Assembly: GCF_014205215.1 (NCBI RefSeq)
Contig: NZ_JACHNC010000001.1
Coordinates: 5,142,501 to 5,206,500 of the forward strand
Source of the DNA: Actinoplanes lobatus
GTDB lineage: Bacteria; Actinomycetota; Actinomycetes; Mycobacteriales; Micromonosporaceae
Length of the DNA: 64,000 nucleotides
Direction: 5' to 3'
Shown here: piece after piece, positions 27,703 through 35,983 of the stretch
Layout of the letters: each line of letters opens with the position of its first letter
Numbering within the stretch: the first letter of the stretch is position 1
The notes under the pieces: model-generated
Seen by the model: only the letters and a program-made list of their open reading frames with translations
Databases searched by the model: none
What the model was told of the DNA's origin: nothing
Program-made: the position numbers and the translations under genes

Positions 27703-28158
27703 ATGCGGTTGGCAATCGTGGGTGTGGCGCTCGCCCTTGTGCTCGGTGGCTGCGCCGGCGGGGAAGAGCCGTCGACGGCGCCTTCTTCCGACCCGGACGC
27801 CCGCAATCTGAGGTTCGCCCAGTGCCTGCGGGAGCAGGGTCTGGACGTGCCCGACCCGGAGCCGGGCAAGGGCATGCTGCTCAAGTTCGGGCCGGACAGC
27901 GACCAGCGGAAGGTGCAGGCCGCCATGGAGGCCTGCCGCGAGTGGGCGCCGTCCGGGGTGACCGGCGGCGGCGGTCCGGCCGACCCGAAGCAGGACGAGC
28001 GGATGCGCGAGCAGTCCCAGTGCATGCGCGACAACGGGGTCGAGGCCTTCCCCGACCCGGAGAACGGCCAGATCCGCATCGACGGCAGCGCCGCCGAGGA
28101 CCCCGACTTCGAGGCCGCCGAGAAGGCATGCGCGTCGATCATGCAGGGCAGCCGGTGA
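27703..28158 (+). CDS. Secreted lipoprotein, unknown function
   Basis: 151 residues with a type II signal peptide and lipobox (LALVLGGCAGG, cysteine near residue 17). The mature part contains two similar cysteine-bearing segments, RFAQCLREQGLDVPDPEPG and QSQCMRDNGVEAFPDPENG, each followed by a second cysteine (EACREW; KACASI). This internal repeat suggests two disulfide-linked copies of one small module. ATG at 27703 follows GAAGGAGAAGAG. The stop overlaps the next start (GTGA), so it is the first gene of the export operon. The module recurs in actinobacterial lipoproteins next to MacA/MacB-like pumps (from memory). Ligand unknown. Confidence 0.85.
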   Translation: MRLAIVGVALALVLGGCAGGEEPSTAPSSDPDARNLRFAQCLREQGLDVPDPEPGKGMLLKFGPDSDQRKVQAAMEACREWAPSGVTGGGGPADPKQDERMREQSQCMRDNGVEAFPDPENGQIRIDGSAAEDPDFEAAEKACASIMQGSR

Positions 28159-29213
28159 GTGGCCGCATCCGCACGGTCGTCGCCGGGGTGGTGGTGATCG
28201 CCTCGGCGGGGACGGCCGCGGTGCTGGTGGCCCGCCCCGAGGCGGGCGCCGGTTCCGGCGCCGGGAACCGGCTTCCGCCGGCCGGCGCCACGGTCAGCCG
28301 GCAGACGTTGCGCGAGTCGGTGGAGGCCGACGGCGAGTTGGGGTACGGGCCGACGCGCACCGCCGCGGCCCGGCGGAACGGGACCGTCACCTGGTTGCCG
28401 GACAGCGGCGCGACGGTGACCCGCGGGAAGCCGCTCTACCGCATCGACGACGATCCGGCCGTGCTGATGTACGGCACGACTCCCGCGTACCGGTCGTTGT
28501 CTCCCGGCGCGGAGGGCCGGGACGTCGCCCAGCTGGAACGCAACCTGACCGCCCTCGGCTACGACGGCTTCACCGCCGACGACGAGTACACCGCCTCGAC
28601 GGCGGGCGCGGTCGAACAGTGGCAGGAGGACAACGGCCTGCCGGAGACCGGGGTGGTCGCCCTCGGCCAGGTGGTGTTCGCCTCCGGCGCGGTCCGGGTG
28701 GACTCCCTGATCGCTGAGGTGGACCAGGCCGTCGGGCCGGGCCGGGACCTGCTCACCTGGACCGGCACCGGCAAGGTGATCACGGTACGCCTGGACGTGT
28801 CGGACGCGGCCGTGGCGAAGGTGGGCGCGGCCGCCGAGGTCACCCTGCCCAGCGGCAGGACCACGGCCGGGAGGGTCACCGAGACGGCCACCGTCATCGA
28901 GCCCGCCGAGAAGGCCGGCGACGACCCGACCACCGAGGCCGAGGTGCAGGTGACCCTCACCGATGCCAAGGTGGCCGCGGGACTCGGGTCGGCGGCCGTG
29001 GACGTCACGTTCACCGCCGCAGAGCGCAGGGACGTGCTGACCGTGCCGGTGGCGGCGCTGCTCGCGGCGCCGGGCGGCGGCTTCCTGGTCGAGGTGGTCG
29101 ACGGCGCCGCGGTACGCCGGGTGCCGGTGCGGACCGGACTGTTCGCCGACGGCCGGGTCGAGGTCACCGGGGACGGGCTGGCCGAGGGCATGACCGTGGG
29201 GGTGCCCGGATGA
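28155..29213 (+). CDS. Periplasmic adaptor-like protein (MFP) with peptidoglycan-binding domain
   Basis: 352 residues. One N-terminal membrane helix (about 5-25) precedes an HlyD/MacA-like barrel region. A PG_binding_1 domain is inserted at about 115-165 ([46 protein letters not shown]), and adaptor beta domains run to the end. Adaptors of this actinobacterial type join an ABC exporter to the wall. GTG start at 28155 overlaps the lipoprotein stop, and its own stop overlaps the ATPase start (ATGA). The complex probably exports a peptide, lipid or antibiotic; the substrate is not visible. Confidence 0.88.
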   Translation: MSGRIRTVVAGVVVIASAGTAAVLVARPEAGAGSGAGNRLPPAGATVSRQTLRESVEADGELGYGPTRTAAARRNGTVTWLPDSGATVTRGKPLYRIDDDPAVLMYGTTPAYRSLSPGAEGRDVAQLERNLTALGYDGFTADDEYTASTAGAVEQWQEDNGLPETGVVALGQVVFASGAVRVDSLIAEVDQAVGPGRDLLTWTGTGKVITVRLDVSDAAVAKVGAAAEVTLPSGRTTAGRVTETATVIEPAEKAGDDPTTEAEVQVTLTDAKVAAGLGSAAVDVTFTAAERRDVLTVPVAALLAAPGGGFLVEVVDGAAVRRVPVRTGLFADGRVEVTGDGLAEGMTVGVPG

Positions 29214-29878
29214 TCGAGCTGATCGAGGTGTCCAAGACCTACCCGGGCGGGGTGACCGCGCTGGACCGGGTGACCGCCCGCGTCGAGCCGGGTGAGCTGG
29301 TGGCCGTGGTCGGCCCGTCCGGTTCCGGCAAGTCCACCGTGCTCCACCTGATCGGCACCCTGGACCGGCCCACCTCCGGCACGGTCCGCATCGACGGCCA
29401 CGACGTGGCGGGACTGTCCGACCGGCGGCTGTCGGCGTTGCGGGCCACCCGCATCGGGTTCGTCTTCCAGCAGTTCCATCTGGCGGCCGGGACCAGCGCG
29501 CTGGACAACGTCGCGGACGGTCTGCTCTACCAGGGGATCCGGCGCGCGGAACGGCGGCGCCGGGCGGCCGGGGCCCTGGACCGCGTCGGCCTCGGCCATC
29601 GGCTGCGCCACGATCCGCACGAGCTGTCCGGCGGGGAGCGCCAGCGGGTGGCGATCGCCCGCGCGGTCGTCGGCCGTCCGCCGCTGCTGCTGGCCGACGA
29701 GCCGACCGGGGCGCTCGACTCCCGCTCCGGGGAGGGTGTCATGGAACTGCTCACCGAACTGAACGAGGCCGGCACCACGGTCGTGATCATCACGCACGAC
29801 CGGGAGATCGCCGCGTCGCTGCCCCGCCAGATCCGGATGCGTGACGGCCGGGTCCTCGCCGAGCGGGTGACGGCGTGA
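29210..29878 (+). CDS. ABC transporter ATP-binding protein, MacB/LolD type
   Basis: 222 residues with all ABC motifs: Walker [11 protein letters not shown]-loop [11 protein letters not shown], signature [15 protein letters not shown], Walker [14 protein letters not shown] and the H-loop ITHDRE. The sequence is of the MacB/LolD class that powers FtsX-like permeases. Overlap with both neighbours (ATGA upstream, GTGA downstream) shows tight translational coupling in the four-gene operon. Confidence 0.96.
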   Translation: MIELIEVSKTYPGGVTALDRVTARVEPGELVAVVGPSGSGKSTVLHLIGTLDRPTSGTVRIDGHDVAGLSDRRLSALRATRIGFVFQQFHLAAGTSALDNVADGLLYQGIRRAERRRRAAGALDRVGLGHRLRHDPHELSGGERQRVAIARAVVGRPPLLLADEPTGALDSRSGEGVMELLTELNEAGTTVVIITHDREIAASLPRQIRMRDGRVLAERVTA

Positions 29879-31065
29879 GGCCGGCCCGGATGCCGTTCGC
29901 CGACGTGGTCCGGGTCGGCGGGGTGGGCCTGCGGACCCGGCCGATGCGGGCGTTCCTGTCCGCGCTGGGCATCGCCATCGGCATCGCCGCGATGGTCGCC
30001 GTGGCCGGGATCTCCTCGTCGTCCGGCGCCGGGCTCGACCGCGCCCTGTCCGCGCTCGGCACCAACCTGCTGACCGTCCAGCCCGGCAACACCATCCTCG
30101 GCGAACAGGCGGAACTGCCGCTGGAGGCGGAGTCGATGATCGAGCGGGTGGACGGGGTGGAGCGGCTGTCCGCCATCGGCCGGGTCGACGGCGCCAAGGT
30201 GTACCGGTCGGCGGAGATCCCGGAGGCGCAGACCAACGGCCTGGTGGCGTACGCGGCCCGGGAGAGCCTGCCCGGCACGGTCGGCGCGACCCTGCACGAC
30301 GGGGTCTGGCTGAACGCGGCGACCGGCGGCTACCCGGCCGTGGTGCTCGGCGAGGACGCTGCCCGGCGGCTCGGCATCGGCGCGGCCGGCCCGGACACCC
30401 AGATCCTGGTCGGTGGCGTCCGGTGCACCGTGACCGGCATCCTGGACCCGGTGCCGCTCGCCGCCGAACTGGACAGCGCCGCCCTGCTCGGCTGGCCGGC
30501 CGCGACCCGGTGGCTGGACTTCGACGAGCACGCCACCACGGTGTACACCCGGTCGGTGGAGAGCCGCCTGGAAGCGGTGCGCGAGCTGCTCCCGGCGACC
30601 GCGAACCCGGCCGCCCCCAACGAGGTGAGCGTGTCCCGGCCGTCCGACGCGCTGGCCGCCAAGCAGGCCACCAACCAGGCGTTCGCCGGGCTGCTGCTCG
30701 GTGTCGGGGCGGTGGCGCTGCTGGTCGGCGGGGTCGGGGTGGCCAACACGATGGTCATCTCGGTGCTGGAGCGGCGCCCGGAGATCGGTCTGCGGCGGGC
30801 GCTGGGAGCCACCCGGGGGCAGGTGCGGGTCCAGTTCCTGGCCGAGTCGCTGCTGCTGTCGGCGCTCGGCGGGACGGGTGGCGTGCTGGTGGGGGTCGTC
30901 GTGACGGTCGGTTACGCCGCGTACAAGCAGTGGCCCTGGGTGATTCCCGAGTGGGCGCTCGCCGGAGGGCTGGCCGCCACCCTCCTCATCGGCGGGGTGG
31001 CAGGGCTCTACCCGGCGGTACGCGCCGCTCGGCTCTCCCCGACGGCGGCCCTCCAATCGCCTTAA
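29875..31065 (+). CDS. ABC transporter permease, MacB/FtsX type
   Basis: 396 residues. An N-terminal helix ([23 protein letters not shown]) is followed by a large extracytoplasmic MacB_PCD domain (about 50-265). Three C-terminal helices follow: [48 protein letters not shown] and [24 protein letters not shown]. The [11 protein letters not shown] motif after the second helix contacts the ATPase. GTG start overlaps the ATPase stop. With the adaptor and ATPase it forms a MacAB-like mechanotransmission exporter, probably under control of the divergent two-component system. Confidence 0.94.
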   Translation: MRPARMPFADVVRVGGVGLRTRPMRAFLSALGIAIGIAAMVAVAGISSSSGAGLDRALSALGTNLLTVQPGNTILGEQAELPLEAESMIERVDGVERLSAIGRVDGAKVYRSAEIPEAQTNGLVAYAARESLPGTVGATLHDGVWLNAATGGYPAVVLGEDAARRLGIGAAGPDTQILVGGVRCTVTGILDPVPLAAELDSAALLGWPAATRWLDFDEHATTVYTRSVESRLEAVRELLPATANPAAPNEVSVSRPSDALAAKQATNQAFAGLLLGVGAVALLVGGVGVANTMVISVLERRPEIGLRRALGATRGQVRVQFLAESLLLSALGGTGGVLVGVVVTVGYAAYKQWPWVIPEWALAGGLAATLLIGGVAGLYPAVRAARLSPTAALQSP

Positions 31066-31160
31066 ACCTTACCGCTATCTGGAGATATAGAAGAACATTT
31101 CTGCAATCTGGAGCTAATCTTGGCGGTATCCGATGTGATCCGTGGCAGGCGGTGGCGCGC

Positions 31161-32105
31161 ATGTCCGAGCGGAGATCAGTGGTGCGGCAGCGGCAACTGG
31201 AGCCGACGCTCTGTCACCTGATTCGAGCAATGACGGTGTCGCACGCCCGGGTTCGCCGTCTCGCTGCGCTACGGATCGCCATCTCGGTCACACTCGCCGC
31301 GATCGGGCTCTGCACGGTCTTCGCCGGGTCGCTGAACTCGACGCCGTTCATCCGCTCGCTGAGCATCACGGTGACGGTGGCCGGGGCCCTGTGGGCGCTG
31401 ATCTACTCGTTCGGGCTGGCGTCCTGGGCGCACCAGGAACTGCGCCGGGCCGCGCTGCTCCAGGAGGCCTTCGAGGTGCGGCTGTTCCATCTGCGGTGGA
31501 ACCACGTGCTGGCCGGTGACGAGGTGCCGGCCGAGGACGTGCACAAGCTGAGCAGCCGGTTCCGCGGTTCGGAGACGTCACTGCGGGCGTCGTACGCGAT
31601 GCCGAACCTGCCGTCCCCGTTCGACGTGCTGATCCGCCAGCAGCTCAACCTCGCCTGGGGCGGCCGGGTCCGCCGCCGGTACGCCAAGGCGGTCATGGTC
31701 GGGCTGCTCGCCTGGGCCGCGATCGGTCTGCTCACGGCGATGCTCCGCGGCTCGACGGTCACCGACTTCGTGGTCCAGTGGTGTGTCCCGTCGCTCGGCA
31801 TGCTGATGCTCGGCTGGGACACGTTCCGCGAACAGCGCGGCATCTACGACGAACGGCGCCGGGTGGCCCGCTGGTCCCGGAGCCGCTGCCTGCAGACCGC
31901 GGCGGCCGCCCAGGACCCGGTGGTGACCCAGGATCTGTGGCTGCTGGCCCGGCAGGTGCAGGACCAGCTGTTCCTGGCCCGGCGGCGGGCGCCTCGCGTA
32001 CCGTCCTGGTTCTTCCACCGCTACTTCGTCCAGGACAGCAGCGACTTCACGGCCGGTCTGGCCGAGACCCGCCGCGACCTGCTGAACGCGGGCCTGCACC
32101 GCTGA
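31161..32105 (+). CDS. S-4TM family putative pore-forming effector
   Basis: 314 residues with the 2+2 membrane pattern of S-4TM proteins: helices at about 38-56, 63-84, 175-195 and 203-220. Family-like segments between and after them are LLQEAFEVRLFHLRWN, PSPFDVLIRQQLNLAWGGRVRRRYA, REQRGIYDERRRVARW, and LARQVQDQLFLARRRAPRVPSWFFHR near the C-terminus. S-4TM effectors were described as membrane-damaging partners of nucleotide-signalling (SMODS/CBASS-type) systems. No cyclase, HORMA or Cap2/Cap3-like gene is adjacent here, so it is an orphan. ATG at 31161 is the likely start; the 95 bases before it are notably AT-richer than the surroundings. Confidence 0.75.
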   Translation: MSERRSVVRQRQLEPTLCHLIRAMTVSHARVRRLAALRIAISVTLAAIGLCTVFAGSLNSTPFIRSLSITVTVAGALWALIYSFGLASWAHQELRRAALLQEAFEVRLFHLRWNHVLAGDEVPAEDVHKLSSRFRGSETSLRASYAMPNLPSPFDVLIRQQLNLAWGGRVRRRYAKAVMVGLLAWAAIGLLTAMLRGSTVTDFVVQWCVPSLGMLMLGWDTFREQRGIYDERRRVARWSRSRCLQTAAAAQDPVVTQDLWLLARQVQDQLFLARRRAPRVPSWFFHRYFVQDSSDFTAGLAETRRDLLNAGLHR

Positions 32106-32109
32106 TGCG

Positions 32110-32736
32110 TCAGGGGCGATGTGACCCGAGGCGGGCGGCGAGGCCGTCGACGAACATCAGCAGGGCGAACTCGAAACTGTCCCGGTCGACCGCGTCGGCG
32201 TGCTCGCGCAGCCGGTGGGCGTCGCCGAGGGACGGATAACGATCCAGGTAGACCTGCACGTCGTCGACGAACCCGCGGGAGAAGGAGCCCATCGCCGCGC
32301 CCAGGACCAGGTATTTCGTCGAGGCGCCGATCATCGTGGCCTCCCGGGGCGGCCAGCCGGCGGCGACCAGGCCGCCGTGGATGGCGTCGGCGCGGCGCAG
32401 CGAGGCGTCCCGCTGGCCGGGGCCGCGGGCCAGGAACGGGACGATGTTGGGGTGCTCGGCGAGCGCCGCCCGGTAGGAGCGGGCCCAGGTGAGCAGGCCC
32501 TCCCGCCAGCCGTGGATGAAGGCGGTGACGTCCACCTTCTCCATGATCTCGCTGGCCACGTCGTCGAGCAGCTGCTCCTTGGTGAGGTAGTGGAAGTACA
32601 GCGCGGGGGCGCTCACCCCGAGGGCGGCCGCCAGCTTGCGCATGCTCAGCCCGTCCAGCCCGTCCCGGTCGATGATCTCCAGCGCGGAGGCGCGGATGCC
32701 GGCCTGGCTCAGCAGCGGCGTCGTCGGCCGGGGCAT
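32110..32736 (-). CDS. TetR family transcriptional repressor
   Basis: 208 residues. N-terminal helix-turn-helix (IRASALEIIDRDGLDGLSMRKLAAALGVSAPALYFHYLTKEQLLDDVASEI) and a C-terminal ligand-binding domain. ATG at 32736 has GGGAGG 6 bases upstream, better than a start nine codons earlier. Two 18-bp operator-like palindromes lie between it and the acyl-CoA dehydrogenase gene, so it should repress itself and the lipid operon. The ligand is probably an acyl-CoA or fatty acid (inference from the operon). The last base lies 4 bases from the S-4TM stop codon. Confidence 0.92.
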   Translation of the reverse strand: MPRPTTPLLSQAGIRASALEIIDRDGLDGLSMRKLAAALGVSAPALYFHYLTKEQLLDDVASEIMEKVDVTAFIHGWREGLLTWARSYRAALAEHPNIVPFLARGPGQRDASLRRADAIHGGLVAAGWPPREATMIGASTKYLVLGAAMGSFSRGFVDDVQVYLDRYPSLGDAHRLREHADAVDRDSFEFALLMFVDGLAARLGSHRP

Positions 32737-32763
32737 GCGGTCCTCCCGAGGGGCCTGGTTCAA

Positions 32764-32781
32764 CTAACGGTGTTAAGTTAG
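32764..32781. promoter_or_regulatory. TetR operator copy 1
   Basis: CTAACGGTGTTAAGTTAG has dyad symmetry with arms CTAAC and GTTAG. A second copy lies 33 bp away. It is 28 bases upstream of the tetR start. Confidence 0.65.
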
Positions 32782-32796
32782 CATGGCCCGAGAAAC

Positions 32797-32814
32797 CTGA
32801 CAGTGTTCAGTTAA
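32797..32814. promoter_or_regulatory. TetR operator copy 2
   Basis: CTGACAGTGTTCAGTTAA matches copy 1 at most positions and keeps the CTgA.C/GTTAa arms. It lies 14 bases before the acyl-CoA dehydrogenase GTG, so repressor bound here would block transcription or ribosome access. Confidence 0.62.
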
Positions 32815-32828
32815 TCCAGGGGGTCGCC

Positions 32829-33977
32829 GTGGATCTCAGCCTGACGGCGGAGCAGCAGCAGTTCCGTGATCTCGCCCGCGAGTGGGTCGACCGCGAGGTC
32901 GTGCCGCACGCAACCGAGTGGGACCGCGCCGAGCAGGTCGACACCAAGATCGTCGGCAAACTCGCCGACCTGGGCTTTCTCGGCCTCGGAATCGACGAGG
33001 AGCTGGGCGGCTCGGGTGGGGACTTCCTCACCTACGCCCTCATGATGGAGGAGCTCGGGCGCGGCGACACCTCGGTGCGCGGCATCGTCTCGGTGTCGCT
33101 CGGGCTGGTCGCCAAGAGCATTCAGGCGTACGGGTCAGAGGCGCAGAAGGTGCGCTGGCTGCCGTCGCTGTGTGCCGGCGAGGTGCTCGGCTGCTTCGGG
33201 CTCACCGAACCGGGCACCGGCTCCGACGCCGGCTCGCTGGTCACCAGGGCGGTCCGCGACGGCGACGACTGGGTGCTCTCCGGTGAGAAGATCTTCATCA
33301 CCAACGGCACCTGGGCCGGAGTCGCGTTGATCTTCGCGCGTACCGGTGGGCCGGGCCCGAAGGGCATCACGGCCTTCCTGGTGCCGACGGACAAAGACGG
33401 ATTTGCTCGAAACGAGATCAAGGGCAAGCTCGGCCTGCGTGGCCAGGCGACCGCGTCGATCAGCCTCGACGAGGTGAGAGTCGGTGAAGACGCCCGTCTC
33501 GGCGCCGAAGGTGAAGGCTTCAAGATCGCCATGGCCGCGCTGGACAAGGGCCGGATCGCGGTCGCCGCGGGCTCGGTCGGCCTGGCCCGGGGCTGCCTCG
33601 AGGCGAGCATCGCGTACGCGAAGGACCGCACCCAGTTCGGCAAGCCGATCGCCGGCTACCAGCTGGTCCAGGAGATGATCGCCGACATGGCGGTCGAGAC
33701 CGACGCCGCCCGCCTGCTCGTCTGGCGCGCCGCCGACCTGGTCGACCGGCGGCTGCCGTTCCGGACCGAGGCGTCGATGGCGAAGCTGTTCGCCACCGAG
33801 GGCGCCGTCAAGGCCGCCAACCAGGCCATCCAGATCTTCGGAGGGTACGGCTACGTCGACGAGTTCCCGGTCGGCAAGGCCATGCGGGACGCCCGCGTCA
33901 CCACCCTCTACGAGGGCACCAGCCAGATCCAGAAACTGCTCATCGGCCGTGCGCTGACCGGGATCAGCGCGTTCTGA
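32829..33977 (+). CDS. Acyl-CoA dehydrogenase
   Basis: 382 residues with the family's order: N-terminal helices (LTAEQQQFRDLAREWVDREV), flavin/substrate motifs CFGLTEPGTGSDAGSL and GEKIFITNG, then RTQFGKPIAGYQLVQEMIADM, and FGGYGYVDEFPVGKAMRDARVTTLYEGTSQIQ, where the glutamate of YEGT is the usual catalytic base. It oxidises acyl-CoA to the 2-enoyl form with FAD and electron-transferring flavoprotein. GTG start at 32829. First gene of a three-gene operon behind two TetR operator copies. Confidence 0.95.
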   Translation: MDLSLTAEQQQFRDLAREWVDREVVPHATEWDRAEQVDTKIVGKLADLGFLGLGIDEELGGSGGDFLTYALMMEELGRGDTSVRGIVSVSLGLVAKSIQAYGSEAQKVRWLPSLCAGEVLGCFGLTEPGTGSDAGSLVTRAVRDGDDWVLSGEKIFITNGTWAGVALIFARTGGPGPKGITAFLVPTDKDGFARNEIKGKLGLRGQATASISLDEVRVGEDARLGAEGEGFKIAMAALDKGRIAVAAGSVGLARGCLEASIAYAKDRTQFGKPIAGYQLVQEMIADMAVETDAARLLVWRAADLVDRRLPFRTEASMAKLFATEGAVKAANQAIQIFGGYGYVDEFPVGKAMRDARVTTLYEGTSQIQKLLIGRALTGISAF

Positions 33978-33993
33978 GACAGGGGTTCGCCAT

Positions 33994-34743
33994 ATGAGTC
34001 GGGTAGTCATCGTCACCGGCGCCGCGCGCGGCATCGGCGCGGCCACCGCCATCCAGTTCGCCCGCGAGGGTTCCGCCGTCGCGGTGCTCGACCTCGACGA
34101 GCAGGCCTGCGACGAGACCGTCGAGCGGATCCGCTCGTCCGGCGGCACCGCCGTCGCGTTCGGCTGCGACGTCTCCGACGAGGCCCAGGTGGACGCCGTG
34201 ATCAACAAGGTCGCCGGCGAGCTGGGCGGGGTGGACGTGCTGGTGAACAATGCCGGAGTGCTCCGCGACAACCTGCTGCACAAGATGTCCGCGTCGGACT
34301 GGGACATCGTGATGAACGTGCACCTGCGCGGCGCGTTCCTGTGCAGCCGGGCGGTGCAGCGGCACATGGTCCCGAAGCGGTCCGGCAAGATCGTCAACAC
34401 GTCGAGCGTGTCCGCGCTCGGCAACCGGGGCCAGGCCAACTACTCGGCCGCGAAGGCCGGCATCCAGGGCCTCACCCGGACGCTGGCCATGGAGCTCGGC
34501 CCGTTCAACATCAACGTCAACGCGGTGGCGCCCGGTTTCATCGTCACCGAGATGACCGACGCCACGGCCGCTCGGGTCGGCATCTCGGCTGCCGATATGC
34601 GTGCGAAGGCAGCGGAGGTCACGCCGCTGCGCCGGGTGGGGCGCCCGGAGGACGTGGCACGGGTGGTCGCGTTCCTGGCCAGTGACGCGGCATCCTTTGT
34701 CACCGGCCAGACGATTTACGTCGACGGCGGACGCCGTCTCTAG
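33994..34743 (+). CDS. Short-chain dehydrogenase, FabG/hydroxyacyl-CoA type
   Basis: 249 residues, classical SDR: TGAARGIGAA (cofactor loop), NNAGV, the catalytic set S in VNTSSVSALGN and YSAAKAG, and a C-terminal VTGQTIYVDGGRRL. The sequence is close to 3-oxoacyl-ACP reductases. Its place between two acyl-CoA dehydrogenase genes suggests it acts on hydroxyacyl- or oxoacyl-CoA intermediates in the same degradation route (inference). The gaps to its neighbours are 16 and 15 bases. Confidence 0.93.
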   Translation: MSRVVIVTGAARGIGAATAIQFAREGSAVAVLDLDEQACDETVERIRSSGGTAVAFGCDVSDEAQVDAVINKVAGELGGVDVLVNNAGVLRDNLLHKMSASDWDIVMNVHLRGAFLCSRAVQRHMVPKRSGKIVNTSSVSALGNRGQANYSAAKAGIQGLTRTLAMELGPFNINVNAVAPGFIVTEMTDATAARVGISAADMRAKAAEVTPLRRVGRPEDVARVVAFLASDAASFVTGQTIYVDGGRRL

Positions 34744-34758
34744 CAAGAAGGATCATCA

Positions 34759-35916
34759 ATGCGTCGAACCGTCTTCAACTCCGACCACGAAGCGTTCCGG
34801 CAGACCCTGCGCGACTTCATCGAGGCCCAGGTCGTGCCCCGCTACGACCAGTGGTTCGTCGACGGCCAGGTGCCGCGGGACTTCTACAAGCAGCTGGCCG
34901 AACTCGGCCTGTTCGGCATCGAGGTGCCGGAGGAGTACGGCGGCGCCGGTATCGACAGCTTCAAGTTCGCCGCGGTTCAGACCGAGGAGACCATGCGGGC
35001 CGGGGTCTCGTTCGGCGCGGCCGGTGCGCACGTCGCGCTGGGTCTGCCGTACCTGCTGGAGCTCGGCACCGAGGAGCAGAAGCGGCGCTGGCTGCCCGAC
35101 TTCGTCTCCGGCGACACGATGTACGCGCTCGCCATGACCGAGCCGGGCACCGGCAGCGACCTGGCCGGCATGAGCACCACGGCCAAGCTGAGCGAGGACG
35201 GCACCCACTACGTGCTCAACGGCGCGAAGATCTTCATCACCGGCGGTGTGCTCGCCGACCGGGTGATCGTCTGCGCCCGGACCTCCCCGCCCAAGCCGGA
35301 CGACCGCCGCTCCGGCATCACCCTGCTGAACGTCGACACCACGCTGCCCGGCTACTCGGTCGGCCGCAAGCTCGACAAGCTGGGCCTGCGTACCTCCGAC
35401 ACCGGCGAGTTGGCGTTCGTCGACGTGAAGGTGCCGGTGGAGGACCGGCTCGGCGAGGAGGACAAGGGCTTCTACTACCTCGGCAAGAACCTGCCGAAGG
35501 AGCGCCTCAGCATCGCCTACGGGGCGTACGCGCAGGCCGCCGCCGCGGTCCGGTTCGCCACGCAGTACGTGCGCGACCGCAAGGTGTTCGGGCAGGCGGT
35601 CGCCAGCTTCCAGAACACCAAGTTCGAGCTGGCCGCCTGCCAGGCCGAGGTGGACGCCGCGCAGGCCGTCGCCGACCGTGCCCTGGAGGCCCTCGACGCG
35701 GGCGAGCTGACCGCGGCCGAGGCGGCGTCGGCGAAGCTGTTCTGCACCGAGGTGGCGCACCGGGTCATCGACCGGTGTCTCCAGCTGCACGGCGGCTACG
35801 GCTTCATCAACGAGTACCCGATCGCCCGCCTCTACGCCGACAACCGGGTCAACCGGATCTACGGCGGCACCTCCGAGGTGATGAAGATGATCATCGCCAA
35901 GGACATGGGCCTGTAG
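34759..35916 (+). CDS. Acyl-CoA dehydrogenase (second of the operon)
   Basis: 385 residues. It carries AMTEPGTGSDLAGM, GAKIFITGGVLADRV, RKVFGQAVASFQNTKFELA and LHGGYGFINEYPIARLYADNRVNRIYGGTSEVMK, in which the base position reads YGGT where the first operon enzyme has YEGT. This is typical of long- or branched-chain enzymes that place the glutamate elsewhere, so substrate range should differ from the first gene. Start ATG at 34759 follows AGAAGGATC. A perfect 15-bp hairpin follows the stop and closes the operon. Confidence 0.94.
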   Translation: MRRTVFNSDHEAFRQTLRDFIEAQVVPRYDQWFVDGQVPRDFYKQLAELGLFGIEVPEEYGGAGIDSFKFAAVQTEETMRAGVSFGAAGAHVALGLPYLLELGTEEQKRRWLPDFVSGDTMYALAMTEPGTGSDLAGMSTTAKLSEDGTHYVLNGAKIFITGGVLADRVIVCARTSPPKPDDRRSGITLLNVDTTLPGYSVGRKLDKLGLRTSDTGELAFVDVKVPVEDRLGEEDKGFYYLGKNLPKERLSIAYGAYAQAAAAVRFATQYVRDRKVFGQAVASFQNTKFELAACQAEVDAAQAVADRALEALDAGELTAAEAASAKLFCTEVAHRVIDRCLQLHGGYGFINEYPIARLYADNRVNRIYGGTSEVMKMIIAKDMGL

Positions 35917-35930
35917 GAACCGGCCGTGGC

Positions 35931-35966
35931 GGTCACCGCCGTCTCAACGGCGAGACGGCGGTGACC
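35931..35966 (+). terminator. Hairpin terminator of the acyl-CoA dehydrogenase operon
   Basis: GGTCACCGCCGTCTC (35931-35945) pairs perfectly with 35952-35966 around a 6-base loop, 14 bases after the stop. No T-run, as is common in high-GC actinobacteria. Confidence 0.65.
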
Positions 35967-35983
35967 CGCCTAGGGTGGGCGGC

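Noticed and set aside
31066..31160. AT-richer leader before the S-4TM gene with ATCTGGAG repeated; considered as an attachment site or phage scar.
   Set aside because: No integrase, tRNA end or matching second copy is visible. It is mentioned only as context for the S-4TM gene.
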